This document shows, one piece after another, positions 33,591 through 46,143 of a stretch of DNA of 64,000 nucleotides (the stretch's first letter is position 1; every line of letters starts with the position of its first letter). The DNA is from Nymphaea colorata (lineage: Eukaryota; Streptophyta; Magnoliopsida; Nymphaeales; Nymphaeaceae): positions 2,134,001 through 2,198,000 of the forward strand of contig NC_045147.1 in the NCBI RefSeq assembly GCF_008831285.2. The letters are read 5' to 3'. Position numbers and translations under genes: made by a program. The notes under the pieces were generated by a model. The model made no database searches, was not told the DNA's origin, and worked only from the letters and a program-made list of their open reading frames with translations.

Positions 33591-34089
33591 CTAACTACTC
33601 TTACCTACCTATATCCTTTTATCTATTAATGCTGGCTGCTTAAAAATAGAAAATATGTCACTAAAAAGACAGTTGTGGGAGGAACATTAGGTCGATAACT
33701 GGAGAATTCTCATCTTCTGCCACTTTACTCTGTTCCTCCCCTGTTTGGAAGCTAAAGACTATTCAAGAGTGCACTGCCGGCCAATCGCATTTTGTAGCTC
33801 CAAAGACAACTTGGAGGGATGCCTTCTATCACTTTGATTGATATTCAGAAAAAGAATAACATGTACAAAAAATCACAGAATGGAACAGGAAAGCTCACTA
33901 CCAATCCACAAAGATTATAAAGCAAAGGCCGACACTAAAGCCATCTACCTTCCAAAGCAGCTCTCAATTTAGAGATCCAACCTCTCTGATTAGCAACTAT
34001 TTTGAAGTTACCAGCATGCATGGAGCAAGATCCTAGAGCTTGATCTTGAAGCTCTTCTTCTGAGTCCACCCATCCAGCCTAAGAGATGA

Positions 34090-34702
34090 ATCTCCAGAAA
34101 CAACCACTATCTGTATCAGCCACAGCCGAAATACCCTTTTTTCCGCTTCACCGGCACGGTTTGAATACAAATCCTTCTAGAATCCACTACTGGCCATCCC
34201 CGTCCTTAATCCACAGACTGCAGGCTAGCTGGTCTCTTCTTTATTCTCTTGCACATGAAGAAGAAGAAACATCTCGGAAGAGCAATTCCAGATTTCTCTG
34301 CAGATTCCATAAGCAGAGATCTTCAAATCCTCTGCCATACACATCTATGTCGCCACTGCCACAGCTTCTATATAACACCATGAAAGCATATCTGCCAGAA
34401 ACTGACACTCGAACGAAGCTTTGAGTTTCTTGAGCGACATTAGACAAAGGCCAATTCTTCCTGCGGAATTTGAAGCAAACAAACTTCCAAACCTTCCGCA
34501 CTATGGAGCATGAAAAAAGCACATGGTCCGCCATCTCCTCCTCGCATATAAAGCACATAGAGGCTAAGGAGCAGCCACCCTTCTTCCATCTACCTACCTC
34601 ACGATTTTTTTCGTACACAATGACCAAAATGCCTTCAGTAAAATATATAAAAAAAAACTTTTTTAAAAGGGTATGAAAAGACAATGACCAAAATGCCCTC
34701 AC
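34090..34702 (-). pseudogene. LINE 3' remnant with zf-RVT zinc-binding domain
   Basis: The minus-strand frame at 34,702-34,241 contains GGCSLASMCFICEEEMADHV followed by LFSC and RKVW. This matches C-x2-C-x-E...H-x3-C...W, the zf-RVT domain that follows reverse transcriptase in plant LINEs (pattern 'SLAS xC xxC xxxxE xxxHLFxxC xxxxxxW', zinc ligands at about 34,561-34,510). The frame is broken soon afterwards and no full RT domain adjoins, so this is a truncated, inactive piece. Confidence 0.72.
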
Positions 34703-34814
34703 GAAAATTTAAATGAAACTTTTTTTGACGGAATATAAAAAAAGTCTAAAATATCTATAATTTTATAAAAAACTTTCAAAAATACCGCATCTCCCTTTTG
34801 GTGCATGCGTGTGT

Positions 34815-34990
34815 GCAATCTGTTGTTGATGGGAATGTTAACAAGTCGTTATTGGTTAATGGTGCAACATTAAGAGAAGCCTAAGGCAAGGGGACCCACT
34901 TTCCCTTTTCCCTGCTGATAGTTGTGATGGAGATGTTTTTGATGATTATAGCTTACAAAGTTGAGCATGGAGAGATTGGAGGAAACTTCT
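34815..34990 (+). pseudogene. LINE reverse transcriptase fragment
   Basis: LRQGDPLS, the RT signature just before the active-site region, is encoded at 34,881-34,904. In a neighbouring frame, SLLVNGAT precedes it and LLIVVMEMFLMIIAYKVEHG follows, just as in plant LINE RTs. At least two frameshifts separate the pieces, so it is dead. It is opposite in strand to the zf-RVT remnant at 34.1-34.7 kb, so they come from separate insertions or an inversion. Confidence 0.7.
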
Positions 34991-35190
34991 TCAACCATTC
35001 AAACCGTCCAAGCAGGCGTAAGATATTCATGCAAGTGTTTATGTAAACCGGAGAAAGTCAGAAAGCATTCCTTTTAGAGCTGACTCTTATGTCACACTTC
35101 CATCATTGACAAACATAAAATAATATATTCAGCTTATTTGAGAGGGAACAACATGCCATATGGATCATTTATGATATAATGGTATGCTTG

Positions 35191-35192
<2 letters not shown>

Positions 35193-35282
<90 letters not shown>
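35193..35282. repeat. (TA)n microsatellite with (GT) tail
   Basis: About 40 TA units followed by five GT units. Confidence 0.95.
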
Positions 35283-35284
<2 letters not shown>

Positions 35285-35394
35285 AATAACAACACTATCT
35301 CATCTAATATCTAATATATGTGTAACAACCTTGGAGGAATTTGTTCATGACACTCCCTTGTGAAATGCATATTTCTCTAATAATACGTTTGCTC

Positions 35395-35745
35395 TACTGC
35401 ATTATAAATCAGTAGAGAGAGAGAGAGAAAGAGTAAATGATAAATACCAGACTACTTAGGTAAGGAACAAAACCAAACCTCTCAAATTTGTATTAAAAAT
35501 TATTTTATACAAAATATGAATATCCTAATGTATTTGTAAACACTAATTGGGTATAAATCATGTTTTAATTCAAGTTATTTTTGTGAAAAAATTGATTTTT
35601 CTACTATCAAAATTTTGATATAATAAGAGTCTTTCATTTTTTTTATTATTGAAAAAACCTCCTTAAAGTAAAAAAATGGCTAACTAATTAATAAATGTTC
35701 CTCATCCAATTACTCTTACTATCATATTTATAAGGATACATTACA
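35395..35745 (+). repeat. Microsatellite-associated repeat, family D copy 1
   Basis: Begins with GA units and ACCAGACTACTTAGGTAAGG, then ACAAAATATGAATATCCTAATGTATTTG, TTGATTTTTCTACTATCAAAATTTTGAT and AATAAATGTTCCTCATCCAA. The phrase order recurs inverted at 35,940-36,375 and directly at 52,390-52,712. All three copies abut TA, GA or CT microsatellites. Confidence 0.6.
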
Positions 35746-35820
35746 AGAAAAGCATTTTAATGATTTTTTTTGTGGGTCTGGTTTTTAACCCTTACCTAAG
35801 TAGGTTGTCATTTACCCATT

Positions 35821-36375
<555 letters not shown>

Positions 36376-38134
36376 GAGTTGGGTGACATTTGGAGACATC
36401 CAATTAAAACCATCCATCTTTTTTCTGGATGACCCTCATTAGAATCCCTTTAACACTGTTTTTTTTTTGTTTGATTAATCCTGGGATGAGGGGAGAGAGG
36501 ATGGGGCCGACTGTCCTGAACTTGAGAGAGCAATGTTGTAAAAGGCGATGAGGTGAGGCAAGGCAAGACGGTGATTGAAGCGTAAGCTTCATGGTCAAAT
36601 TTGTTAATTATATAATATTTATAAAAATAACATGAAAATTAAAAAAACAAGTAAAATAACAAGAATATTGAAAGTAGACCAATTTATTGTGACTACATTT
36701 TTTTTTTGCTTTGTGAACCATGTTGAAATATTTTTTCTGTTTGTTTATATTCAAAGTTCGTTAATAAATTGTATGAAATATTAAAAAAAAAGGCAATATC
36801 ATATCATATGTGAGTGGATGACGTGCTAAGGGGAGGTGTCCAGATGCATGCTGCCTACATGTCCACATTTGGGCATGTATCTGTGCAAGCACCTATAGTA
36901 TCTTTGAACAATCTTGATGGCAGCAATAATTACGATTAAAATGTGATAATAATAGTTACTTGTTAAGTCTATATGCATTATATGATAGTAATGTACATGA
37001 CATTAAAAATAAACCAACTTGAGAATATATATACCCTTTCATTAAAATTGATAAAGTCAATTCCTTGCATAGTATAAATTTCAAACATTGACAAATTATT
37101 AATGCATAGAGGTCACAATGTTGATAATTGAAACAAATTGATGAACGGAACAAGTGTAAAAGAAAATACGAGGCTAGATTTTTCGCACCTGTGAAACTTT
37201 TATAAAAACACAATCAGTTTCCAATTAATTTCCTAATCTTTACAGTTCCTATCAACATTTTATTAATTCACCTTTGAGGCCATTCTTAAGAATTAATAAG
37301 CATTGTGATGGTCAGGTGGTCATTTCTGTCCATTTTCCTCTATGGCAGACCCCTGCTCTCTCTCCCTCACTTTGTAGAGTGTAAGCTCCGCAATGGATGA
37401 AAAAGCAGAAGATGGTATAATACCAATGGGTTCACCGTAACACTGCCAGTTTTTAGTTTTTTTTTTTGTTAATTTTTTATTTTAAACCATAAAAAATGGC
37501 TTTGTTCTTGAGGCGTATGCCTTGCATCAGGAGCGTACTTTGGGTTGAAGCGTATGCTTTATGGACACTTGCGCTTCACCTTGTGCTTCGAAGCGTTTTT
37601 CAGAAAAAATGCCTCGAAGCACATCTTTTTGGCATGCTGGTGATCATATTCAAAAATATTATTCAGTTTTGGCATTGTATAAGGCCATATATAAAACCAC
37701 AAAACTTGGTCCTCATGTATAATAATCATTTCAATCAAACTTATTTCTTATTGCAAACTCTCCAACTCTAGATCTCAAGAGGCATGCATGCAATGGAATT
37801 AGACTACGGTCTTAGGTAGACGTCTTTGTTGATCATCGAACTTGACCCTGCTCATGAGGGCGTTTGCTATGAAGAAAATCTGCGTTTCTGGAGTGCAGTG
37901 ACCTGGTTGAAACCGAGACAAAGCAAACACTGGACATTGATTGGGTTTGCTGTCGGTCCCTCTGCATCAAATCTATCAGTCTAGGTCAATTATGATCCCC
38001 CTTGTGGATGAGGTAAAATTAAGCTGGGATGAATCTCTTGTGGGGTCCAGCCATCTATGCTACGTCCCTCCTCCCTCCGTAGCTATTAATCTATCAGTTT
38101 AATGTCAATTCAGATCTAGCGGTCAACAATGAGT
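36376..38134. other. AT-rich intergenic region, nothing recognised
   Basis: Short frames only. Words such as GAAGCGTATGCTT and TTGTGCTTCGAAGC near 37,545-37,620, and GTGAAGCTT-like words at 36,575, resemble degenerate repeat sequence. No gene can be supported. Confidence 0.5.
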
Positions 38135-38475
38135 CGAGCAACTCGAGCTCGACTTGCTAAACTTCGGCTCGTGAACGAGTTCAAGCCGAGTCATTTGCTT
38201 AATGAGTCGAGCTCAAGTTCGTGAGTCGACTTGTTCAAATAGTCGAGTTGAGTTCGAGCTCAGCACGTAAATGCTAAGTCGAGCTCGAGCCTTAATATAT
38301 ATTCAAACGAGTTTACGAGTTTGTCGAGCCTTAATCGCGTTGACCTCGAGCTTAACACGTAACTACTGAGTCGAGCTTAAGCTGCTTCCGTCGAGCTATT
38401 CTCCAGCTCGAGGTTTTATTAGTCGAACCGAGCTTGAGCTGACTGAACTCGTGCTCGACTCGGCTCGTGTTTACC
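38135..38475. repeat. GAGCTCGA-type dispersed repeat, copy 2
   Basis: The densest member: CGAGCTCGACTTG, GTCGAGCTCAAGTTCGTGAGTC, GTCGAGCTCGAGCC and similar words repeat every 20-40 bases, giving many potential short stems. Confidence 0.7.
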
Positions 38476-38955
38476 CCTATTCGAATCCCTCCTTGTGGAT
38501 AAGGTGAAATTAAGTTGGGAAGAAGCTCTTGTGGGGTTCGGCCCACCAGTCCCGACCACTTATACTACACTCCTCAGTGGTTGTTGGGAAATTGGAAGAC
38601 AAAAAGCAGAAAATGGTGGTGGAAACAAAATGTGGATGCCCTTTGCAATGATGCATTTGTGAGGAAAAATGAGATGGAAAGAGATGCTGCAGGCAAGAAG
38701 GTAGAACCAAGAAGTCAAGCTTTTCATCACGCGGTTGTCGGATTGCAAGAAGAATCCACACCTTAGACAAAGTTGTAGGTCTTCCCTCGACAATTGATAA
38801 ATTCCTTTCGCTGAATTGTGATCGACAAATCTATTCACACTTTTGTACTTTCTAAGAAGAAACTACCTCTTCTTCCTTAAACCAACTAACACTTACACTT
38901 AGTTGGAAAAATACTTTTCAAGAGGATCTTATTTGATATAAAAAATCAGTTGTTG

Positions 38956-39104
38956 AGAGAGAGAGAGAGAGAGAAAGCCCTGAAGGGTATAGCATAGTTT
39001 GCGGCCTAAGGGTCATGCTTTGATTCATGTGAGTGCTACTCTTCTGAATTGCAAACAGACCATACACCACCTAGGTCCTAAAGCAGCCTTAAATTCTGCC
39101 AAAC

Positions 39105-39160
<56 letters not shown>

Positions 39161-39310
39161 AGCCGATAAAATGAAAATGCATAACAAAATTTGGAAACAA
39201 GAAGCCCTCTAAATACAACAACAAAGAGAGAGAGAGAGAGAGAGAGAAGAGAGCCGATAAAATAAGAATGCATAACGAAACAAGAAACCCTCTAAATACA
39301 AGAACAAACA

Positions 39311-39406
<96 letters not shown>

Positions 39407-39660
39407 GCCCCGAAGGATGTAGCATAGTTTGTGGTCTAAGGGTCATGCTTTGATTCATGTGAGTGCTACTCTTCTAAATTGTAAACAGACCATACACCAC
39501 CTAGGTCCTAAAGCAGCCTTAAATGTAGGAGAAAGACGGTCTCATCTCTCACGAACTGCCAAACATGAGAGAGTGAGAGAGAGAGAGAGAGAAAAGAGCT
39601 GATAAAATTAAAATGCATAACAAAATTTGAAAACAAGAAACCCTCTAGATATAAGAACAA
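38956..39660. repeat. Duplicated GA-microsatellite block
   Basis: A ~140-base segment with AGCATAGTTTG, AAGGGTCATGCTTTGATTCA and GACCATACACCACCTAGGTC is present at 38,972-39,111 and again at 39,403-39,572. The second copy carries a 30-odd-base insert around AGGAGAAAGACGGTCTCAT. A second phrase (GATAAAAT(g/a)AAAATGCATAAC...AAACAAGAA) occurs three times. GA runs at 38,956-38,974, 39,109-39,154, 39,224-39,247 and 39,329-39,401 (after a CA run) separate the units. Confidence 0.85.
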
Positions 39661-40044
39661 ACAGAGGGAAAGAAAAAGAAAAAAAGAAAGAAAGAAGTGG
39701 AGGACAAGAGGGGAGAGAGGCTCAAGTTGTACTTAATATATATTGTTTCCCAAGAGATTAAGAAGCGGGGAGACAAAAATGCAAAGAGTGAGAAGTAGAT
39801 AAATGAGAATCAAGTCTCATGTCATTAATTTGTTGCTAATGAAAATAATCTTATGGTTCTTATAGGGATTATTTGAAAATAGACCCGTATCGGAAAGGGT
39901 GGACTGCAACACTGGGATGAAAGGCAAGTACTCCACCATTAAGCTAATTACTTTGCAACATTTTTTGGCTCCACCCTAGAGCCCCCCAGTGATATGCAGC
40001 TATAGCCCCAGATTCGATTCCCATGAGCATCACAAGGTCACCTC

Positions 40045-40395
40045 TTAACCCTTAAAGGGTGTTTCATGAGGTCAGAACTGTGTAATTCTAAAATTAAAAT
40101 TCTGATTTTCATGAAATGAAAATTGTTTTTATTAGGAACTTATAGGCTTGAATCAAAATTCCAAAATTATGATTCTACAGTAGGGAGTAAAATTATGATT
40201 TCAAAACTTTAGAAATTTTTTCATCTCTCATGAAGGTATATCTTGTAAAAGTTTGAATTCTGAAATCAAAATTCACACTATCAAATACAAATAAAAATTA
40301 GATATAGAATTTTCATTCCAATTTTAGTTTGAAGTGAAATTTTGTTTATAAAATTTTAATTGTAAGATCAAAATTAGAGGCTGTCAGACTAAAAC
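40045..40395. repeat. MITE-like repeat, family A copy 3
   Basis: Starts AGGGTGTTTCATGAGG, is full of AAATTCTGATTTTCATG, AATTTTCATTCCAATTTTAG and similar AAAATT/AATTTT words, and ends AAATTAGAGGCTGTCAGAC. It is most like the copies at 430-628 and 3715-3895 but longer. Confidence 0.4.
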
Positions 40396-41271
40396 AGCTG
40401 CCATTCTCATCGTCTGTCCCAAGATAGTGTCAATCATTTAATGTTTAGAGACAAAAATCAAAGCACATGTAAGAGAGAAATTTCCACAAGGAGGTCCCAT
40501 TGGCTTGTAACAACCACTTATCGGCCAACTCCGGCGGCAAATCACGTGGACGTGTTCCGTTTTCAATTGGCAAACTAAAGTTTAAAAATTCAGCCAGCCG
40601 GCCTTTTTTTTTTCCTTTTAAAAAAATATTTGTTCTTGGTCTGAATCCATCCTGGATAGATAAATGAATTCCTAATCAAGTTTTTAATACTTAAATGATA
40701 ATAAATAATATAAAATCATAATAAAATATTAAAATATTATGTCCTTGTGTCATTATAAACTATTAAAGTAGTGTCCCTTTAGCATAGGAGACTGAACGAT
40801 GAAGTCATCTAGATTTTTTTTTTCTTTTTTTCTTTTTTTAAAAATAATCGGTTAACAGGAACGGGCGTTTTGTATGGACAAGAATTTAATGCTGGCAAAA
40901 GGGGTTGGTGTGGTGTGGTTGCAAGTATAATGGTGGAGATGTTCATTGAATGTGTGATTTGAAATTATTATATTATACAAGCATTTTGTAAACATTAATT
41001 ATGAGTTGATGGAATTAAAACGGTTGTGGACCGTGTGGTTTATAAATATATTTCATGAGATGCACGCATTCATGGCTGCAAATGTGATAGTTCAACCTCC
41101 ATTCATAATATTCAAATTATGGTTCGGAAAACTATTAATTTGAGAAACTCTATTTTTTGCCTTGGAATTGCACCTCGAGTCAATGGTGTGGAGCCAGAAA
41201 TTTAAGTTTGTGACACATATATGTAGATTTTTAATTGAAAAAAAAATTTATGTATAGATAGGATAGTACAA

Positions 41272-41650
41272 TGAGCAAGCTGAGCTCAAGCTCAGCTTGA
41301 GCCACATATTGCTCAGCTTGAGCTTGACTCGAGCTTTATGAGGCAAGCTTGATCTCAACACAATAAACCGAGTCGAGCTCGACTCTTTTAAGCTCATGTC
41401 ACTTGATTCATATCTATTTTTCTTTAAATGAAAGTAAAAAAAAAATAAAATTCATTAGGAATTACTGAATACGCTTAAAAGATTAATAAATAGGAAAGAC
41501 ACGAGCCTGAGTTGAGTTTAAACAAGTTGAGCTCATGTGCCAAGACCTTGACTCATTTATAACTCTAGTTTTAACTCAAGCTCAAGCTTTGTCAAAGGAG
41601 TTGAGCTTACACGGGCAAGTTTGGATCGAGTCTGAGTTGGCTGGACTTTC
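41272..41650. repeat. GAGCTCGA-type dispersed repeat, copy 3
   Basis: GCTGAGCTCAAGCTCAGCTTGAG, CGAGTCGAGCTCGACTC and GTTGAGCTTACACGGGCAAG occur within an AT-rich filler like that of the other copies. Confidence 0.65.
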
Positions 41651-44600
41651 TTTTTATTGCATTCCTAAATATAGGCCCAAAATATTAGAAATTTTCAATT
41701 AGTGACCAACTCCTTTTTTTTTTTTCAATTTTTTTACAGGAGAAAAGCATACCCTGTGATAAGCCTAGATAATTGTCCCCGCTTCTTACCAAAGGGTGAA
41801 GTATGGAAAATTTGCATATTGACGTGTGATGCTGTGGCTCAGCCCACATCATGTGGTCTTCTAAACGATTCCGTTGTCATCTAACTAGGCAACTGCAATT
41901 TAATAAATGAGATCTCAATATTTAGTAAGAAATCTCCCTGACAATAAAGTCTCTTCTAAAATGTTTCAATTGCATTTCTTTTGCCACTTTATCGAGCCTT
42001 TTCAGTAAAATTATTTGGATGTTTGGACTATTTAATTGGTAATTTAGGTACAATATATGTTTTTTAAAGTAGTAAATATCAACAGGTCATAATATCATTT
42101 AACTTCTGTTATTTAAGATTTCATTTAACGTCAGTTCCTTCATTAGCTGAACCTATAGAACTGAAGAAGTCCTTAGAAGCATAACCCCATGATCATGAGA
42201 ATTGGATGAAGTCCATGAGAAAAATTAAACTGTACGACCTCAAATGCTAAATTATATAAAGTTGGTATATATATAATCCACCATTACACCATTATCTTTG
42301 TCTCATGTACTTGGGGTAGTCATAGTTTGTCCTTAATTTGCATTTTAATTTCGAATATTATATTCCAAAATTCAACTTATTTCACATCCGGTCTATGACA
42401 TAATAATATAGCCACATGTCGATAACCGTATCGGTTCTTTCTTTCTTAGACCCGAAAGCGATGGCTCGGTTTCAAAGACAGTTGTCCGTACACAGTTGTA
42501 CCCTTTGTTAGGCATATATCCCTTTTCCAATTCATGTCCATGCATGGCCTTTGGATACAAAGTTTTCCACACAAATTTCCAATGCCGGTCGAACGCATTG
42601 CTTAACTTATATTGTATAAAAATGTGATGAATAGTTTGACGTATGTATAGTGAAATTGTAGATAGTTAGTGACTTCATAACTTTATCGAGGACATTACGT
42701 CTACCACAAAATAAATTGATTAGATAATTTTGAATCACTTCACATGTTTTTATATTTGCCATGTTGATGTAAACATACATACACTAATCTCAATCATCTA
42801 ACGGATACAGTCAAATTACTCATAATCGATTATATGAAAAGTAGTTTTTAAAAAGCTCAACTTACAACTTTTTTTTCTCTTAGTTACAATTTCACGTTGA
42901 ATATATATATATATATATAACACACACAATCTAGGTAGCTACTAGATCCTTATTTTTATTTAAACTAGTTTGGCTTGGTGTGTCATATGATTCATCAGTT
43001 TAATTTTCGTGGGTGTTGCTCCTTTTGAGTATTATGTGATGAAGTGTAGCACCAAGTTGAAGATGTACATACACACACATACACACATACATGTATATGT
43101 GTATACATTTACACATACATACACGCACATGTGTACACAAGATGCACCACCTGACACTCAAACTCGGACGAAACCCTAAACCTTAGAGGGAAGAAGAAAG
43201 GGAAGGAGTTTCGGCTTCTCCTCCAACACCACTCAACATTTTGACTCGCACATGTGTGTTCGTCTACACACACATACATGCAGATGTGCATAGTCATGCA
43301 CGCATGAAGACTATAAATTCTTATATTAATAAAAGATAAAACAATTTCAGTGAGGCAGATAAGTGCAGTAAAGCACCATGAATCTTTCATGTCACCTGTA
43401 AGCACTACAAACCCATTCTTTAGTTTCTCATATTGTCGGCATATATGTTCTAAGCCAGAACGTTGATGGATCGATGGATCTCCGGCGTGCATGATCTTGC
43501 CCTTCTTGGTGTCCTATACAAAGGGCCGAACATGGGCTGCACTTAGCTCGCCTTCCCCTGTCTCCAAAGTTCTCCCTCTAGAGAGAAACAACAAGCAACA
43601 AAAATACCCCACAAGACGCTTGTATACGTATAGGTCATCTTCTACGCTATCCTCCCTTCTTCCGCCATTTGGAACCTCACTCCCTTCTTCTGCAACACAA
43701 TACCAAAGGACAAGGAATCAGCCATGAGACATCCAAAGAAATTAACTAACTAACGAAGCTTGCCACGAGTCAAGTCTCAAGTGAGTTAACACCAAAACTC
43801 CGGCAACTTGGCCAAGGATCGGCTGATTGGCTTCGGTGACTCGGATCGGAATCGTCTAAGCTTCGATCCAGCTGCTTTATAGTGTGAAAATTTATAAGGA
43901 TTCTTAAGTTTTTAACTATCTTTGGCTTTTTTTCTTTCTGTCATGAAAGCTTTTATTAGAGACGTGAAAGGAATACTAGCCCAGTTATTTGTAAGTATAT
44001 TTTCACCATCAATATCCAAACATCTAGAAGCTCATGGAAAATCAGGTAACGTATATATATATATATATATACATGACATCCTCCATGGTTAGAGTTGTTG
44101 GCAAATTATAACCAAGTCCATGTTGTTCTATGTTGGATGAGGAGATAGTAGATTACACAACAAGATGATAGTAAAAATACATTATAAAAATTTATGATTT
44201 GACGAGTCAACTTGCTGACCCACTGAACGGATCATCTACTGATCTAAGTCCCATTCTCAAGTTTGCCAACTAATTGAAAAGATAGCAGACCCTTCCAAAG
44301 GCATACTGAAATGATTCAAGAATACTAAGAAAAGGAATGTAAACGGCACCAAAATAATGGTGAGAAACAACCATTATTTTGTGAGACCGTGTGGGCAACC
44401 GTCCCCACGGTTTGTATGTAGCATCTAGTGAAAAGAAAATCTGCCCTAATTCGTCCCTTATTTATAAAACGAAATTTATAAACATGATCTGCATATATTG
44501 GTAGGGTTCCAAAATAATTTTCTACGGCACCCTTCGAATCATCTCATGGGGCGGTCTAAAGTAGGATGGAGAAAAGCAGTTGGTGGGGTTGCATGGACGG

Positions 44601-46026
44601 CCAGACAGCCGATGGCTCGTCATGGCACATTCAGAGGCACCATTTATTAACCGCGTCCCTTTCATGGGGGCAACCTGGGTTCGGTCAATGTCCGCTATTA
44701 ATAATTCGCCCATAACCAGCCGCCCTTGGAAATATCAAATAAATAATTAAACATAAAAGACAAATTTAATTCTCTCTCTCTCTCTCTCTCTCTCCTTGTC
44801 ATGCTTAATAATTGATTAGGATGCTAGAATTTAACGAAAAGAAAGAGTGAACTAGTTGTTTCAATAGTTGCAAAAGTAATTTTTTGATATATATATATAT
44901 AACTTTTTTTTGTTAATTTTTTTTTTAAATTTTAAGGAGCTAAAGAGAGTTGAACATGTAGATATATTGCCTGAAAGGGTTGACTCAATGGATAGGGTAA
45001 GCTTGGTAACTGGTTAGTTTCTGTTTTAAATTTTTTAAACATCAACTTCTTATGTTGTAAAAGGAGCATTAACGTGCAAGTTAAAGGATAGAAAAGGCGG
45101 CACCTCAAGTCAGTTGCGGTAAAATAAAACACTTCTCCAATTCACCCAACTAATTATATAATATTTGTTTTTGTCAATGTATATAAGTTTTTTTTTTCCA
45201 TAATATAATAAGTCGTATGAATGTGTGGACGAAGAGGAAAAAAGAAGTGAATTACTCTGGTGTGGACTTGGGTTTGAAACAACAAACGACGTCCGATATA
45301 GAGATGGACGGCTTAGGTGGTGAGTGCAAAACGAAAACAGCGGATACAAACTTAAAGTCGGCAACTTCCTCGTTTCCGGCATTCCCCTTTTCTCTTTTCG
45401 CTACGGCCAAGCAAACGCGGTTTTACCGATTTAATTTGGCAGATGAATTTAACTCTTTCATGAAGTGTCACATGTCGACTTTTAATCTTTTTAATGTATT
45501 TTATTTTTTTGGGGTATATATTATTCTTCAAAAAATATATTTTTTAATGTTCGTGATTTGAGCACTTTACTTGGTAGAAGTTTAAGATACATTTAAAACC
45601 TAAAAGTGAATTAGGATTATTAAGAGGAATTGAGTTCAGCCGGCTTCCCCTGTAGTTAGATGGTTTTTTTTATAAGTGAAAAGAAAGGAAGCAAAATAAG
45701 AGGATATGAAAAACTTAAAGAAGACAGTAAATCACAAAAAGAAACAAGTTAGACCAAGCTCTATTCCGCCAAGTCGGCTTTGGTTGTCCAAAGAATTATA
45801 TTAAATTTCAAATCCCTTTTAACGTGGGCCAAAGTTTGAAGATGCTTGACATGTTATTTTTTTATGAATAAAAACTAAATTAAGTAACTTAAGATTTGAG
45901 TTAAAACTTTCATTTTTCATGCCCGATTTTCTATGTGAATTTACAATTATATAAGTTAGTGCTAATCTTTACATTGTAAAACCATTGAAGATGACTCGAG
46001 AGAAAGAGATTTCAACTGTTGAATTC
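41651..46026. other. Intergenic region, no gene supported
   Basis: It contains short TA repeats (about 42,898-42,920, 44,050-44,072), a CT repeat (44,772-44,793) and CA/TACA-rich low-complexity sequence (43,065-43,140). Minus-strand frames around 43,490-43,110 and 43,740-43,520 and a 114-codon + frame at 45,217-45,561 have protein-like stretches, but I recognise no family and cannot assemble a gene. Confidence 0.45.
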
Positions 46027-46143
46027 TTAAGCGACTTGAACTCGAAGGACTTTGGAAATCAAACGCCTTTCTCTTTTTCTCCGTGACTCCTTAACTAAGT
46101 GATCTTCTTGATTTTCTCTTGAGTTTCGAGAGAGACAGGTTTG
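46027..46143 (-). CDS. PADRE gene, proposed exon 2
   Basis: The acceptor CTCTTCAG precedes CAAACCTGTCTC on the minus strand. The exon reads 38 codons, Arg/Glu-rich at the end (ESRRKRERR), to TAA at 46,029-46,027. Support is the good donor CGTCAG|GTGAGA and the polypyrimidine tract; family C-termini are too variable to confirm it. Confidence 0.5.
   Translation of the reverse strand, partial: QTCLSRNSRENQEDHLVKESRRKRERRLISKVLRVQVA

Noticed and set aside
39885-40030. tRNA-like words (GGTGGACTGCAACACTGGG, AGATTCGATTCCC)
   Set aside because: No cloverleaf can be formed around the B-box-like sequence, and acceptor stem complementarity is absent.
43109-43740. Possible minus-strand gene with acceptor-like TGTTGCAG and frames such as MHAGDPSIHQRSGLEH
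   Set aside because: Pieces look protein-like but I recognise no family, the frames do not join cleanly, and a TACA/CA-rich low-complexity region follows. Transcript evidence would be needed.
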